Of a stretch of DNA of 20,594 nucleotides, positions 18,706 through 20,594 are shown piece after piece. Made by a program: the position numbers and the translations under genes. The notes below the pieces were generated by a model. It had not been told where the DNA came from and searched no databases. It was given only the letters and a program-made list of their open reading frames with translations. Position 1 is the first letter of the stretch. Each line of letters begins with the position of its first letter. Origin of the DNA: Protostelium mycophagum (taxonomy: Eukaryota > Evosea > Variosea > Protosteliida > Protosteliaceae); the NCBI GenBank assembly GCA_002081555.1, contig MZNV01001717.1:1-20594 (forward strand), written 5' to 3'.

Positions 18706-18906
18706 TTTTTCCACCTAAAGAACATCTCTGACTTGTCTAATCAAACTGTTAAGTTGCTGGTGCTGCGATAACCTGGGCTGTGCACTGCTTTTTGTTCGTC
18801 TTCGGAGAAATGATCGAATTGTAGATGACGAATTACGTAAATTGATGACACCAATCCACGTCACCGACTCAAGTCGATCATCTTTCCATAAAAAAGTTAC
18901 TTCAAC

Positions 18907-20501
<1,595 letters not shown>

Positions 20502-20594
20502 GCCTCAAAATAAACCTTTCAGCAAATCGATTCTGAATTGCTAAACCGGCTTCAAAAAGAATTGAAAATGACTATCAATAATGACGCATGACGT
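20502..20594. other. 3' flank of the Rpt2 gene
   Basis: It contains AATAAA about six bases after the stop codon and no coding signal. The last bases include ATGACGCATGACGT, a partial echo of the TGACGTCA palindromes elsewhere. Confidence 0.5.

Overview
The window is eukaryotic nuclear DNA from a compact, intron-rich genome. Most introns are 36-60 nt with GT...AG ends (often TTGTAG at the acceptor), and stop codons are standard TAA/TAG/TGA. AATAAA lies within tens of bases of several stops, and neighbouring genes are separated by only tens to a few hundred bases. The gene set (Cbl-like E3 ligase, ZnT5-type zinc transporter, THG1, CARNMT1, prolyl oligopeptidase, Rpt2) fits a free-living protist. 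A Cbl-type tyrosine-kinase-binding module hints at a lineage with SH2 signalling, such as Amoebozoa, but the species cannot be fixed from this sequence. No viral element, rRNA, tRNA or CRISPR array was seen.

Layout. 1-554 is poorly resolved, with a GGTTGCG-rich patch. Four minus-strand genes follow: 555-2553, a 9-exon HI0933/YhiN-type flavoprotein; 3097-3476, FKBP12; 3726-6051, a 9-exon Cbl-like protein (four-helix bundle, EF-hand, SH2, RING); 6233-9445, a 14-exon SLC30A5/ZnT5-like transporter. Divergent from ZnT5 on the plus strand is a TMEM53/DUF829 hydrolase (9531-11477). It converges on a short unrecognised minus-strand gene (11490-12051). A degenerate telomere-like G-rich tract lies at 12323-12393. 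Then come prolyl oligopeptidase (plus, 12674-15769, 19 exons), carnosine N-methyltransferase (minus, 15787-17555, 12 exons), tRNA-His guanylyltransferase (plus, 17621-18705, 5 exons) and proteasome ATPase Rpt2/PSMC1 (plus, 18907-20501, 7 exons).

All exon models were built by hand: I read conserved family motifs across frames and joined them at GT/AG (once GC/AG) boundaries that keep phase. Family comparisons are from memory. The genes are mostly housekeeping and do not form one pathway. The organisation is the striking part: two head-to-head pairs share promoters of about 65-85 bp, and two tail-to-tail pairs have stops 12-17 bp apart.

The least explained signals are a short palindromic motif around GGCAGAGCC that recurs in enlarged introns of four different genes, the Cbl-type ligase itself, and the interstitial telomere-like tract.
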